Origin: Erythrobacteraceae bacterium
GTDB lineage: Bacteria > Pseudomonadota > Alphaproteobacteria > Sphingomonadales > Sphingomonadaceae
Length of the DNA: 64,000 bases
Assembly: GCA_024642525.1 (NCBI GenBank)
Contig: JAHEAX010000007.1
Coordinates: 1-64,000 of the forward strand
Direction: 5' to 3'
Numbering within the stretch: the stretch's first letter is position 1; each line of letters starts with the position of its first letter. This document shows positions 33,731-41,215 of this stretch, in pieces. Both the position numbers and the translations under genes were made by a program. The notes beneath the pieces were generated by a model that was not told where the DNA came from, made no database searches, and was given only the letters and a program-made list of their open reading frames with translations.

Positions 33731-34648
33731 TCAGGCATACCGGGCGGAAAGCCAGGGCGGCTGCGCGTTCCCATCTATTTCGAGCCGGTTGCGGCCCTTT
33801 GCCTTGGCAAAGAACAGCGCAAGTTCGGCCCGCTTCATCGTATCGTCCAGCGAACTTGCTATTCTGGCTATGCCCGTGCTGGCGGTGATGGAAATGCCCT
33901 TTTCGCCAATGGAATCGCGAATTTCCGAAAGCGCGCCGATAATCCTGCGGCATATCGCCTCTGCCTGGTCGGGGGTGGCATGGGGCAGAAGAATGCCCAC
34001 AGATTCCCCCCCGATGCGAGAAATGATGTCTTCTGATCGCATGAATGTGCGCAGGAAATCGGAAAACACCACCAGCACCTTGTCGCCGGTGGTCTGGCCA
34101 TATTGCAGGTTTATCGCGCGGAAATGATCAATGTCGAACAGGGCGACGCAGCCGCCATCTTCCCGCTGGACCAGATGTTCCAGGATGGCGATGAAAGCCT
34201 TGCGGTTGGACAGGCCGGTGAGCGGGTCTGTCATGGATGAAACGCGCAGTTCCTCTCCATTGCCGCCTTCGCCTTCCATGCTGCGCAATATGGCCAATGT
34301 GCCGTAAATTTCGGCATTGTCATCGGACAATGCGCGCATCTGGATCTCAAACCATTTTTGCTGGCCATTATCTGTTCGGCCCAGAAATTCCGACCACTGG
34401 GGCGGCTGCAAACCGCCCAGCACGGCAGTATGCTTCGCCTTTATGGCACCGGCCTGCGACGGATGCACCAGGTCCAGCAGATGCGGTCCGATCAGCATTG
34501 ATGGCAATGCCACGCCGAACCGTTCCAGCGCGGGTGATGCATGAATGATGAACCCGTCCCGGTCGGTTTTCAGGATGATGTCTGTCGTTGTTTCTGCAAG
34601 CAATCCACACAGGACAGATTCTTCCCGTGATGTAAAAATAGCCCCCAT
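33731..34648 (-). CDS. PAS-GGDEF protein with degenerate active site
   Basis: 305 residues: an N-terminal PAS-like sensor (ETTTDIILKTDRDGFIIHASPAL) and a C-terminal GGDEF domain (DPLTGLSNRKAFI, FDIDHFRAINLQYG). The active-site loop reads RIGGESVGILLP where GGDEF or GGEEF is expected, so the fourth and fifth positions are Ser and Val. It is probably not an active diguanylate cyclase and may act as a receptor or allosteric domain. The start at 34648 follows a GGCAGGG site; the longer track ORF adds 33 residues from an AT-rich spacer. Confidence 0.85.
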   Translation of the reverse strand: MGAIFTSREESVLCGLLAETTTDIILKTDRDGFIIHASPALERFGVALPSMLIGPHLLDLVHPSQAGAIKAKHTAVLGGLQPPQWSEFLGRTDNGQQKWFEIQMRALSDDNAEIYGTLAILRSMEGEGGNGEELRVSSMTDPLTGLSNRKAFIAILEHLVQREDGGCVALFDIDHFRAINLQYGQTTGDKVLVVFSDFLRTFMRSEDIISRIGGESVGILLPHATPDQAEAICRRIIGALSEIRDSIGEKGISITASTGIARIASSLDDTMKRAELALFFAKAKGRNRLEIDGNAQPPWLSARYA

Positions 34649-34930
34649 TCGACCCTGCCCCCCGGCTTTTATAGCACGTAAGTCTGATGAACCCGAAAGA
34701 AGACGAGTAAGTAAAAGAAAAGTAAGCTGACCTATATAACCAGACAAGAGAGCGTTCCAATATTTCTCTTATTAATCTACGATTGAGGTTATAGCAGTTA
34801 ACTAACTCTCTTTACTTACGAATCACCCTTCCAATTTGTTTACCATATTATTGGGATTGGGTATTTTTAATTGCGCATTTTCAGTCAGAAGCGCAATTTA
34901 TTCGCAGTCGATATGCGCCAGGTGCGGTAC
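34649..34930. other. AT-rich intergenic spacer
   Basis: 282 bases with visibly lower GC than either neighbour, with runs such as TAAGTAAAAGAAAAGTAAG and TTTACCATATTATTGGG. It must hold the promoter of the GGDEF gene (transcribed leftwards) and the 3-prime end of the PilZ-HTH transcript. I could not select one promoter with confidence. Confidence 0.6.
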
Positions 34931-35620
34931 TTACAGCTCGATCATTATCCTGACCTTGTCCGGTGAAATGCCATAGGCGCTGGCGATCTGTTGCCGGCTG
35001 CTTGCGATGAGGTCGAGCACTGCGGGCGTTCCGCGGCTGGTCTTCAATTCTTCGGTCTGGATGCCGAGGGCTTCGGCCAAGGCGCCCAACCGTTCGTCCA
35101 GCGGGCGGGCCTTGCCCTGTTCCCAGGCCCAGATGGTGGGCTTGCTGACGCCCAGCTGTTCGCCAAGTTGGGCCATGGTCAGGCGGCGTTCCTTGCGCAG
35201 CCGCCTCAGCTTTGAACCGAAAGGTTCTGCTGCTGGTGTCACGCTGTGATCTGGCGCGGCAATGCGTGCGTCAGGGGCGCTGCCGGCGCTGCTTCCGACT
35301 GCACTTCGCAGTTCTGCGGCAGACAGCGTTGCGGATGATATTGGCATTTCAAACTCGCAGCCGAACAGATGGCCGCTTTCCCACACAACCCTGGCACGCA
35401 CGGTTCCGGCGTGGGGCAATTCCACGAGGATAGTTTCACCGGCTGAAAGGCCAATGCGGCATTCCAGCAGCAAACCCCCGGCAGACGCATTGTGGACAAC
35501 CACATTGGTCGCTTCGCCCGTTGCCAGCGCGCCGGATGTTTCCAGCCGCAACCTGCGTCTGCGCGCGCGGTCCGATCCGTCCTTGGTTGGTGCTTCTTCC
35601 AGATGCGCCGGAATGGCCAT
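34931..35620 (-). CDS. PilZ domain fused to XRE-type HTH
   Basis: 229 residues. The N-terminal half is PilZ-like: an RARRRRLRLE basic patch in place of RxxxR, followed by NASAGGLLLEC (family D/N-x-S-x-x-G) and the barrel. The C-terminal half is an XRE/Cro-like HTH: LRRLRKERRLTMAQLGEQLGVSKPTIWAWEQGKARP. This suggests a DNA-binding regulator that responds to cyclic di-GMP, though a few PilZ domains do not bind it. AGGAGG lies 7 bases before the ATG at 35620. The neighbour at 33731 is a GGDEF-family protein. Confidence 0.83.
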   Translation of the reverse strand: MAIPAHLEEAPTKDGSDRARRRRLRLETSGALATGEATNVVVHNASAGGLLLECRIGLSAGETILVELPHAGTVRARVVWESGHLFGCEFEMPISSATLSAAELRSAVGSSAGSAPDARIAAPDHSVTPAAEPFGSKLRRLRKERRLTMAQLGEQLGVSKPTIWAWEQGKARPLDERLGALAEALGIQTEELKTSRGTPAVLDLIASSRQQIASAYGISPDKVRIMIEL

Positions 35621-35725
35621 TATCTGCCTCCTGATGAAGGCAGACAATCGGGCTGCAGCGGTTAAGGCTTCGTTAGCCTGCGGAAGTGAATTTCAGCCAA
35701 TCGGACGAATGGTGGCGCCAAGGCG

Positions 35726-36481
35726 TCAAATGCCGCCGGGCGTGAAATCCCAGCCGCGTTCGCCGAGGCCTTCGCACAAAGTGTCGGCGCAACTTGCCAA
35801 CGCATCGGCACTGGTCGATCGGATGACGAAATTGGCCCCGACCTTGCCTTCTCGGAAGAAGGGATAGCTGCCGATCTGGCACCCTTCGTGGGCCTTTTCC
35901 GCCTCGCGTAGCAAGTCGGCAACTTCGCTTTCGGGCACCCAGCTGCCGATTGTTTCCGACAACAAAGGCGCGCCGCCTTCCAATGTGCCGGTCAGCGCAT
36001 CCAGCATTCCGGCGGTAATATGCGGCACGCCTGCCATCAGGAAGACATTGCCGATCTTGATACCGGGCGCGCCGGACATGCGGTTGGGGATGAGCTGCGC
36101 GCCTTCGGGCACACGCGCCATCCGCAGGCGGCCTTCGTTCAGCCCGCCCTTATCGGTGTAATAGCGTTCCAGTATGGCGCGCGCTTCGGGGTGGACAATA
36201 ACTTCCACGCCCAGTGCCTGGGCGACGGCATCCACCGTAATATCATCATGTGTGGGGCCGATGCCGCCGGTGGTGAACAGGTAATCATAGGATGTGCGCA
36301 GTGCGTTTACCGCATCGACAATCCTGCCTTGGACATCGGCAACCACGCGCACTTCGCCAAGGCGGATGCCTTGCACCTGTAGCCAGGTGGCAATCTGCGC
36401 AATGTTCTTGTCATGCGTGCGGCCGGAAAGAATTTCGTCGCCAATGATGACGAGGCCGGCAGTCCAGATACGTTCGCTCAT
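35726..36481 (-). CDS. CinA-like molybdopterin-binding domain protein
   Basis: 251 residues covering only the MoCF/CinA N-terminal domain: WTAGLVIIGDEILSGRTHDKN and YDYLFTTGGIGPTHDDITVDAVA are the family motifs. The C-terminal nicotinamide-nucleotide amidase domain of full CinA is absent. Homologues are annotated as competence/damage-inducible protein A; some act as pyrophosphatases on nucleotides. Function here is not certain. Confidence 0.87.
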   Translation of the reverse strand: MSERIWTAGLVIIGDEILSGRTHDKNIAQIATWLQVQGIRLGEVRVVADVQGRIVDAVNALRTSYDYLFTTGGIGPTHDDITVDAVAQALGVEVIVHPEARAILERYYTDKGGLNEGRLRMARVPEGAQLIPNRMSGAPGIKIGNVFLMAGVPHITAGMLDALTGTLEGGAPLLSETIGSWVPESEVADLLREAEKAHEGCQIGSYPFFREGKVGANFVIRSTSADALASCADTLCEGLGERGWDFTPGGI

Positions 36482-36542
36482 GACAGGGCGTTAGGCCATC
36501 AATGCGGCAAGGTGAAGGGTGCAAATTGCACTGTTTCCACCG

Positions 36543-38045
36543 TTATTCCGCAGCTTCAAGCCGTTCGTCATCGGCAATGGCATTTGCGCCTGCGCGGCGG
36601 AAATCGAGAATTCCGTCATCCACCGCCTCTTCTGCCATGATCTTGCGATCGCGCACATATTCCTGGTTCAGCCGCCACGGGTAATCGACCGCGCTTTTCG
36701 GCATGATGTGGAGCGATCGCTGGATATACCCGGACGAGAAATCGAAGATATTGTCTTCTTCTAGGCCGTGATCATCCTTCAATACAGGCACCACCACATT
36801 TGTGCCGCTGCGCGTCATTTCATTGAGAACGCGGCAGATATAGTCGGAATTGATGTCCGCCCGCAGGGTCCAGCTTGCGTTGAGGTAGCCGAACACCACT
36901 GCCAGATTGGGCAGGTTCGAGAACATGCAGCCCTTGTAATAGAACCGCTTGCTGAAATCGACCGGCTCTCCATCGAGGCTGACGGCAATTTTGCCCGCCT
37001 GCGCCATCTTGAGGCCGGTGGCCGTCACTATAATGTCGGCTTCGATGATATCGCCGTTTTCCAGTTCCACGCCCTGCTCCACAAAGCGGGCGATGCGGCC
37101 TGTCACGATGCTGGCCTTGCGCGATTTCATCGCTTCGAACAGGTCGGCATCGGGCACCAGACAAAGGCGCTGGTCCCATGGATCGTATGGCGGGGTGAAA
37201 GTCGCTTCGTCATAGTCGGGACCAAGCGCCTTCTGGATGCGGGTCTTCAGCGCAGTCTTGACCTTTTCCGGCCTGTTGCGTGCCTGTTTGAAGGCAAAAT
37301 CCTGCATCTTCACGTTTTTCCAGCGGGTGATCTTGTAGGCCGTCTCTTCTGGCAAAATCTTGCGCAGGAAATTGGCGAGGCCATCCTTTGCCGGGCGCGA
37401 GAACATCCATGTCGGCGTGCGCTGCAGCATCGTCACATGGCCAGCCTTGGCCGCCATGGACGGAACGATGGTAACCGCCGTTGCGCCAGAACCGATGACC
37501 AGCACGCGCTTGCCTGCATAGTCGAGGTCTTCTGGCCAGAATTGCGGGTGGATTACCTGGCCCTTGAAGTCGCCCAGTTCAAAGCCCGGGTCATAGGGCT
37601 GGTCGTAATCGTAATAGCCGGAACCGAGATAGAGGAAATTGGCCGTCAGCAGTTTGCGTTCGCCATCTGCCAGTTCGACCGTGACGCGCCACAGGCATTC
37701 CTGTTCGCGCCAGTCTGCCGAAATGACCTTGTGGCCGGTACGGATGTGGCGGCGGATATCGCGTTCATCCACGATGCGGTTGAGATATTCCAGAATGCTT
37801 GGCGCATCTGCGATGGATTTTTCGTGCTTCCACGGTTCGAACACGAAGCCAAGCGTATGCATATCGCTGTCGGAACGGATGCCGGGATAACGGAACAGGT
37901 CCCATGTGCCGCCAAGATTTTCCCGCCGTTCGACAATGGCATAGGTCAGATCGGGGCACATCATTTCCATATGTGCTGCCATCCCGATGCCGGAAATTCC
38001 GGCTCCGACAATCAGAACATCAACATCAGGTTTATTGGCCGGCAT
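36543..38045 (-). CDS. Flavin-containing (Baeyer-Villiger-type) monooxygenase
   Basis: 500 residues, class B flavoprotein monooxygenase. The FAD Rossmann motif is VLIVGAGISGIGMAAH at about residues 10-25, the BVMO fingerprint F-x-G-x3-H-x3-W appears as FKGQVIHPQFWP, and the NADPH Rossmann motif is VLVIGSGATAVTIVP. It oxidises ketones or other carbon or hetero-atoms with NADPH and O2; substrate unknown. The start at 38045 follows GGAGAGAGACA. A perfect 20-bp palindrome lies just upstream and probably binds a TetR-type repressor, though no such gene is in the window. Confidence 0.9.
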   Translation of the reverse strand: MPANKPDVDVLIVGAGISGIGMAAHMEMMCPDLTYAIVERRENLGGTWDLFRYPGIRSDSDMHTLGFVFEPWKHEKSIADAPSILEYLNRIVDERDIRRHIRTGHKVISADWREQECLWRVTVELADGERKLLTANFLYLGSGYYDYDQPYDPGFELGDFKGQVIHPQFWPEDLDYAGKRVLVIGSGATAVTIVPSMAAKAGHVTMLQRTPTWMFSRPAKDGLANFLRKILPEETAYKITRWKNVKMQDFAFKQARNRPEKVKTALKTRIQKALGPDYDEATFTPPYDPWDQRLCLVPDADLFEAMKSRKASIVTGRIARFVEQGVELENGDIIEADIIVTATGLKMAQAGKIAVSLDGEPVDFSKRFYYKGCMFSNLPNLAVVFGYLNASWTLRADINSDYICRVLNEMTRSGTNVVVPVLKDDHGLEEDNIFDFSSGYIQRSLHIMPKSAVDYPWRLNQEYVRDRKIMAEEAVDDGILDFRRAGANAIADDERLEAAE

Positions 38046-38058
38046 TGTCTCTCTCTCC

Positions 38059-38078
38059 TGCTTACATCGATGTAAGCA
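38059..38078. promoter_or_regulatory. Perfect 20-bp palindrome, TetR-type operator candidate
   Basis: TGCTTACATC followed by its exact reverse complement, centred 23-24 bases upstream of the monooxygenase start codon and between it and the divergent TonB receptor. TTACAT-N4-ATGTAA-like dyads are typical of TetR-family operators. It could control one or both genes. Confidence 0.7.
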
Positions 38079-38150
38079 CATCGCTGGAAGCTTGGCGAGT
38101 CCCGCTTTTTGGTGCTGACGGCGGCCAAAGCGGGCGCTAGGTATTGGTCC

Positions 38151-40172
38151 ATGCAAAAACCAATGTGCCTTACACTCGCTGCAGTGGCGTTCACTGCACC
38201 CGCTTCGCTCGCAGCGCAGGAAACCGCCGATGCTGCCATCGCGGCCGAAATCGTGGTGACGGGCAAGGGCCTGCCCGAAACGCCTGCGGCACCTGCCTAT
38301 GCGGTGACCGAGATAGAGCGGGAAGACATAGTCACCTCGTCATCCGGGCGGATCGAGGATGTGCTGTCGTCCGTGGCAGGTTTCCAGCAGTTCCGCCGTT
38401 CCGACAGCCGGTCGTCCAACCCCAGCGCGCAGGGCATTACCCTTCGCGCGCTGGGCGGCAATGCCAGCAGCCGCGCATTGGTCCTGCTGGACGGCGTGCC
38501 GATGGTTGATCCATTTTTCGGCTATATTCCGCTGAGCGCGATTGCGCCTGATGGACTGGGCAATATACGCGTCACGCGCGGCGGTGGTTCCGGCCCGTTT
38601 GGCGCAGGCGCACTGGCCGGCACGGTGGAACTGACCAGCGCAGACATAGATGCATTGGGGCCGGTCAATGCTTCCATGCTCGTCAATCAACGCGGCGAGA
38701 CAGAAGCAAGCGCCGGCATCGCGCAGCAGCTGGGCAGCGGGTTTGTGGTTGCCAATGGCCGGTGGGACAGGGGGCAGGGTTTCCACACCACGCCGGCATC
38801 CGACCGAGTACCGGCCACGGCGCGCGCTGCTTTTGACAGTTGGTCGGTTGGCCTGCGCGGTGTGGTTCCGCTGAACGACACGGTGGAATTGCAGGCGCGC
38901 GGCCTGTTGTTCGACGATCAACGAACCTTGCGTTTCGAAGGTGCTGACAGTTCCAGCCAGGGGCAGGATGCCAGCATCAGGCTGGTGGGCCGCGGCGATT
39001 GGCAATTCGATGCGCTGGCCTATGTGCAGGCACGCAACTTTTCCAATGTGGTCATCAGTTCGACCCGTTTCGTGCCGGTGCTGGACCAGCGCAACACGCC
39101 ATCAACCGGCATCGGCGGCAAGTTGGAACTGCGCCCGCCAGTGGGGCCGGATAATGTCCTGCGGCTGGGCGCGGATTACCGGCGCGCCAGCGGCGAATTG
39201 CAGGAAGAAGCCTATAGCGCCTTTTCCGGCAATCTGACCGAAGCAAGGCGGGCAGGCGGGCGCAACAGCGATCTTGGCCTGTTCATCGAGAATGATTTCA
39301 GCCTGGGCAGGGTGGTGCTGACAGGCGGGCTTCGGGCTGACCGGACCGTGATCGAAAACGGGTTCTACCGCGCGCGCAACGCAGCAGGCGCGATTGTGTC
39401 TGAAACCATTTCGCCCGACAGGTCCGACTGGACATTGACCTACCGCGCCGGTGCCACTTTCAAAGCAAGTGATGCATTGCGCGTGCGTGCTGCTGCCTAT
39501 AGCGGCTTGCGCCTGCCGACCCTCAATGAACTTTACCGACCCTTCGTGGTGTTCCCCGTGGTGACCGAGGCGAATGCCAGTTTGAAGAACGAACGGCTCG
39601 AAGGTTTCGAGGCGGGTGCGGATTTTACGGCCGCCGAGGGGATTTCCCTGTCAGTCACTGCGTTCGACAACAGGGTGAAGAACGCGATTTCCAACGTGAC
39701 GCTGGCACCCAACATGCGCCAGCGGCAGAACCTTCCCGCGGTGGATGCCCGCGGGCTGGAACTGGCAGCATCGCTAGAGCGCGGAAGTTTCAGCCTGAAC
39801 GGGTCGCTTGCCTATACCGATGCCGCGGTGGACGGGCGCGGATCGTCGATTGATCTTGATGGGAAACGCCCTTCGCAAACGCCAGAATGGGCCGGCAGCA
39901 TGACAGTGGCGTGGCGACCGGCAGATGGCTGGCTGGCATCGGCAACCTTGCGCCATGTCGGCGCGCAGTTTGAAAGTGACCAGGAAACCGATCGCCTGCC
40001 GCCTGCCACCACTCTGGGCGCCTATTTCCAGGCACCGCTGGGCGGCAGATTTTCCCTTGTGCTGCGCGGCGAAAACCTGACTGACGAGACGATTGTCACG
40101 CGCAATTCCGGCGGATCGATCGACCTTGGCGTGCCGCGCACTTTCTGGGGCGGTATTCGGCTGGGATATTGA
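38151..40172 (+). CDS. TonB-dependent outer-membrane receptor (BtuB/FepA-like architecture)
   Basis: 673 residues with signal peptide (MCLTLAAVAFTAPASLAAQ), a plug domain containing IVVTGKGLPETP, the conserved VLLDGVPMVDPFFGYIPLSAI and VTRGGGSGPFGAGALAGTVEL, and a 22-strand-type barrel with SGLRLPTLNELYRPF and a final aromatic residue in FWGGIRLGY. The ligand is not evident. It diverges from the monooxygenase gene across a 105-base region holding the 20-bp palindrome, so uptake and oxidation of one compound may be linked. Confidence 0.9.
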   Translation: MQKPMCLTLAAVAFTAPASLAAQETADAAIAAEIVVTGKGLPETPAAPAYAVTEIEREDIVTSSSGRIEDVLSSVAGFQQFRRSDSRSSNPSAQGITLRALGGNASSRALVLLDGVPMVDPFFGYIPLSAIAPDGLGNIRVTRGGGSGPFGAGALAGTVELTSADIDALGPVNASMLVNQRGETEASAGIAQQLGSGFVVANGRWDRGQGFHTTPASDRVPATARAAFDSWSVGLRGVVPLNDTVELQARGLLFDDQRTLRFEGADSSSQGQDASIRLVGRGDWQFDALAYVQARNFSNVVISSTRFVPVLDQRNTPSTGIGGKLELRPPVGPDNVLRLGADYRRASGELQEEAYSAFSGNLTEARRAGGRNSDLGLFIENDFSLGRVVLTGGLRADRTVIENGFYRARNAAGAIVSETISPDRSDWTLTYRAGATFKASDALRVRAAAYSGLRLPTLNELYRPFVVFPVVTEANASLKNERLEGFEAGADFTAAEGISLSVTAFDNRVKNAISNVTLAPNMRQRQNLPAVDARGLELAASLERGSFSLNGSLAYTDAAVDGRGSSIDLDGKRPSQTPEWAGSMTVAWRPADGWLASATLRHVGAQFESDQETDRLPPATTLGAYFQAPLGGRFSLVLRGENLTDETIVTRNSGGSIDLGVPRTFWGGIRLGY

Positions 40173-40177
40173 GGCGT

Positions 40178-41215
40178 TCAGCCCTGCGCTGTCACTTTTG
40201 CGCGCTGGTCTGGCATACCCATGGATGCCAGCAGACCGCTTGCATCCTGAAATTTGCGGAAATCATCCTTGTTGGCCATCGCGTGCCAGTTGCCGAGGAT
40301 GAGCGATTGCGCCACCGCACCGCCGAGCGTGGTGCCAGGACCAGTTATGATGAAGATGTCCGGCGCAAATTCGCGCGCAGACACTTCGATGGCGCGGGTG
40401 AAATCATAGGTCTGTGTAACCTGGGCGCCCAGCGTATAATCCCACAGGGCCTGCGTATCAGACGCATGGGGCCACCAGATCGCGCCGCGCCCGTCCACCA
40501 TGGGCAGGTCCGGCTGCCTGAATAGCGCAGGCGCAAGGCGCGCGCGGCCTTTGTCCGATACAGGCTGCTGCATCGCTGTGTGGAATGCGGCGTGATTGCC
40601 CAGCCGCATGGGGAAGCGGCCATCCAGCGGTTCTGCCTCCACTTCAAATGCGGCAAGCCCGGCCTCGTTACCGGCCAGCACCAGCATCCCGCCAAGGTTG
40701 ATCGACAGGTGCAAGATATGCCCCTTGCGCGTGCCGATTTCGTCCACCATCGCCAGCAGCCGGGCGCGGCGGGCCGGGTTTGCGGACCAGTCATCGCCCA
40801 GGAACGGATAGACCAGCTGGCCGCCAATGAGGGCTTCCTGCATCAGTGTCCCCATGGTGTTGGCCACGGTGAAACCGTCTTCGGGCGACAAGGCGCCTGC
40901 GCAGGCAAGCGCGGAATACCAGCCCATCGAATTGCCGGTAACCGCCACGACATCAATCGCACTGCGATCAATCGACAGGAAATCACCCAGCGTGGCAGCG
41001 TAGATAAGGCCCGATGCATTGTCACCGCGGGTGTGCTTGGCAAGAGAGAACCGGTCTGCACCATCGAGCGCGGACAGGGTTTCCTGCCCCTGCTTTTTCC
41101 GTTCTGCATCAAACGCGCGGAGCAAAGCTGCATCAGGGAAATTGCGCGCCAGATAGCCCAGCTCTGTCTTGTTATAGGTGCCCCGGCCGGGGCAGATGAC
41201 GACTGCTGTGGTCAT
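40178..41215 (-). CDS. Divergent malonyl-CoA:ACP transacylase-like protein
   Basis: 345 residues of the acyltransferase fold. The nucleophile elbow reads VTGNSMGWYSALACAGAL, with Ser in GNSMG where FabD has GHSLG. An active-site His is plausible in GNHAAFHTAMQQP, and the end carries ITGPGTTLGG. The N-terminal FPGQG of FabD is replaced by CPGRG, so it is a divergent member rather than the housekeeping FabD. It overlaps the preceding E1-fusion gene by 4 bases (ATGA), which suggests joint function with that dehydrogenase. Confidence 0.78.
   Translation of the reverse strand: MTTAVVICPGRGTYNKTELGYLARNFPDAALLRAFDAERKKQGQETLSALDGADRFSLAKHTRGDNASGLIYAATLGDFLSIDRSAIDVVAVTGNSMGWYSALACAGALSPEDGFTVANTMGTLMQEALIGGQLVYPFLGDDWSANPARRARLLAMVDEIGTRKGHILHLSINLGGMLVLAGNEAGLAAFEVEAEPLDGRFPMRLGNHAAFHTAMQQPVSDKGRARLAPALFRQPDLPMVDGRGAIWWPHASDTQALWDYTLGAQVTQTYDFTRAIEVSAREFAPDIFIITGPGTTLGGAVAQSLILGNWHAMANKDDFRKFQDASGLLASMGMPDQRAKVTAQG

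Noticed and set aside
36768-38075. 435-residue plus-strand ORF
   Set aside because: Antisense shadow of the flavin monooxygenase; no domain pattern.
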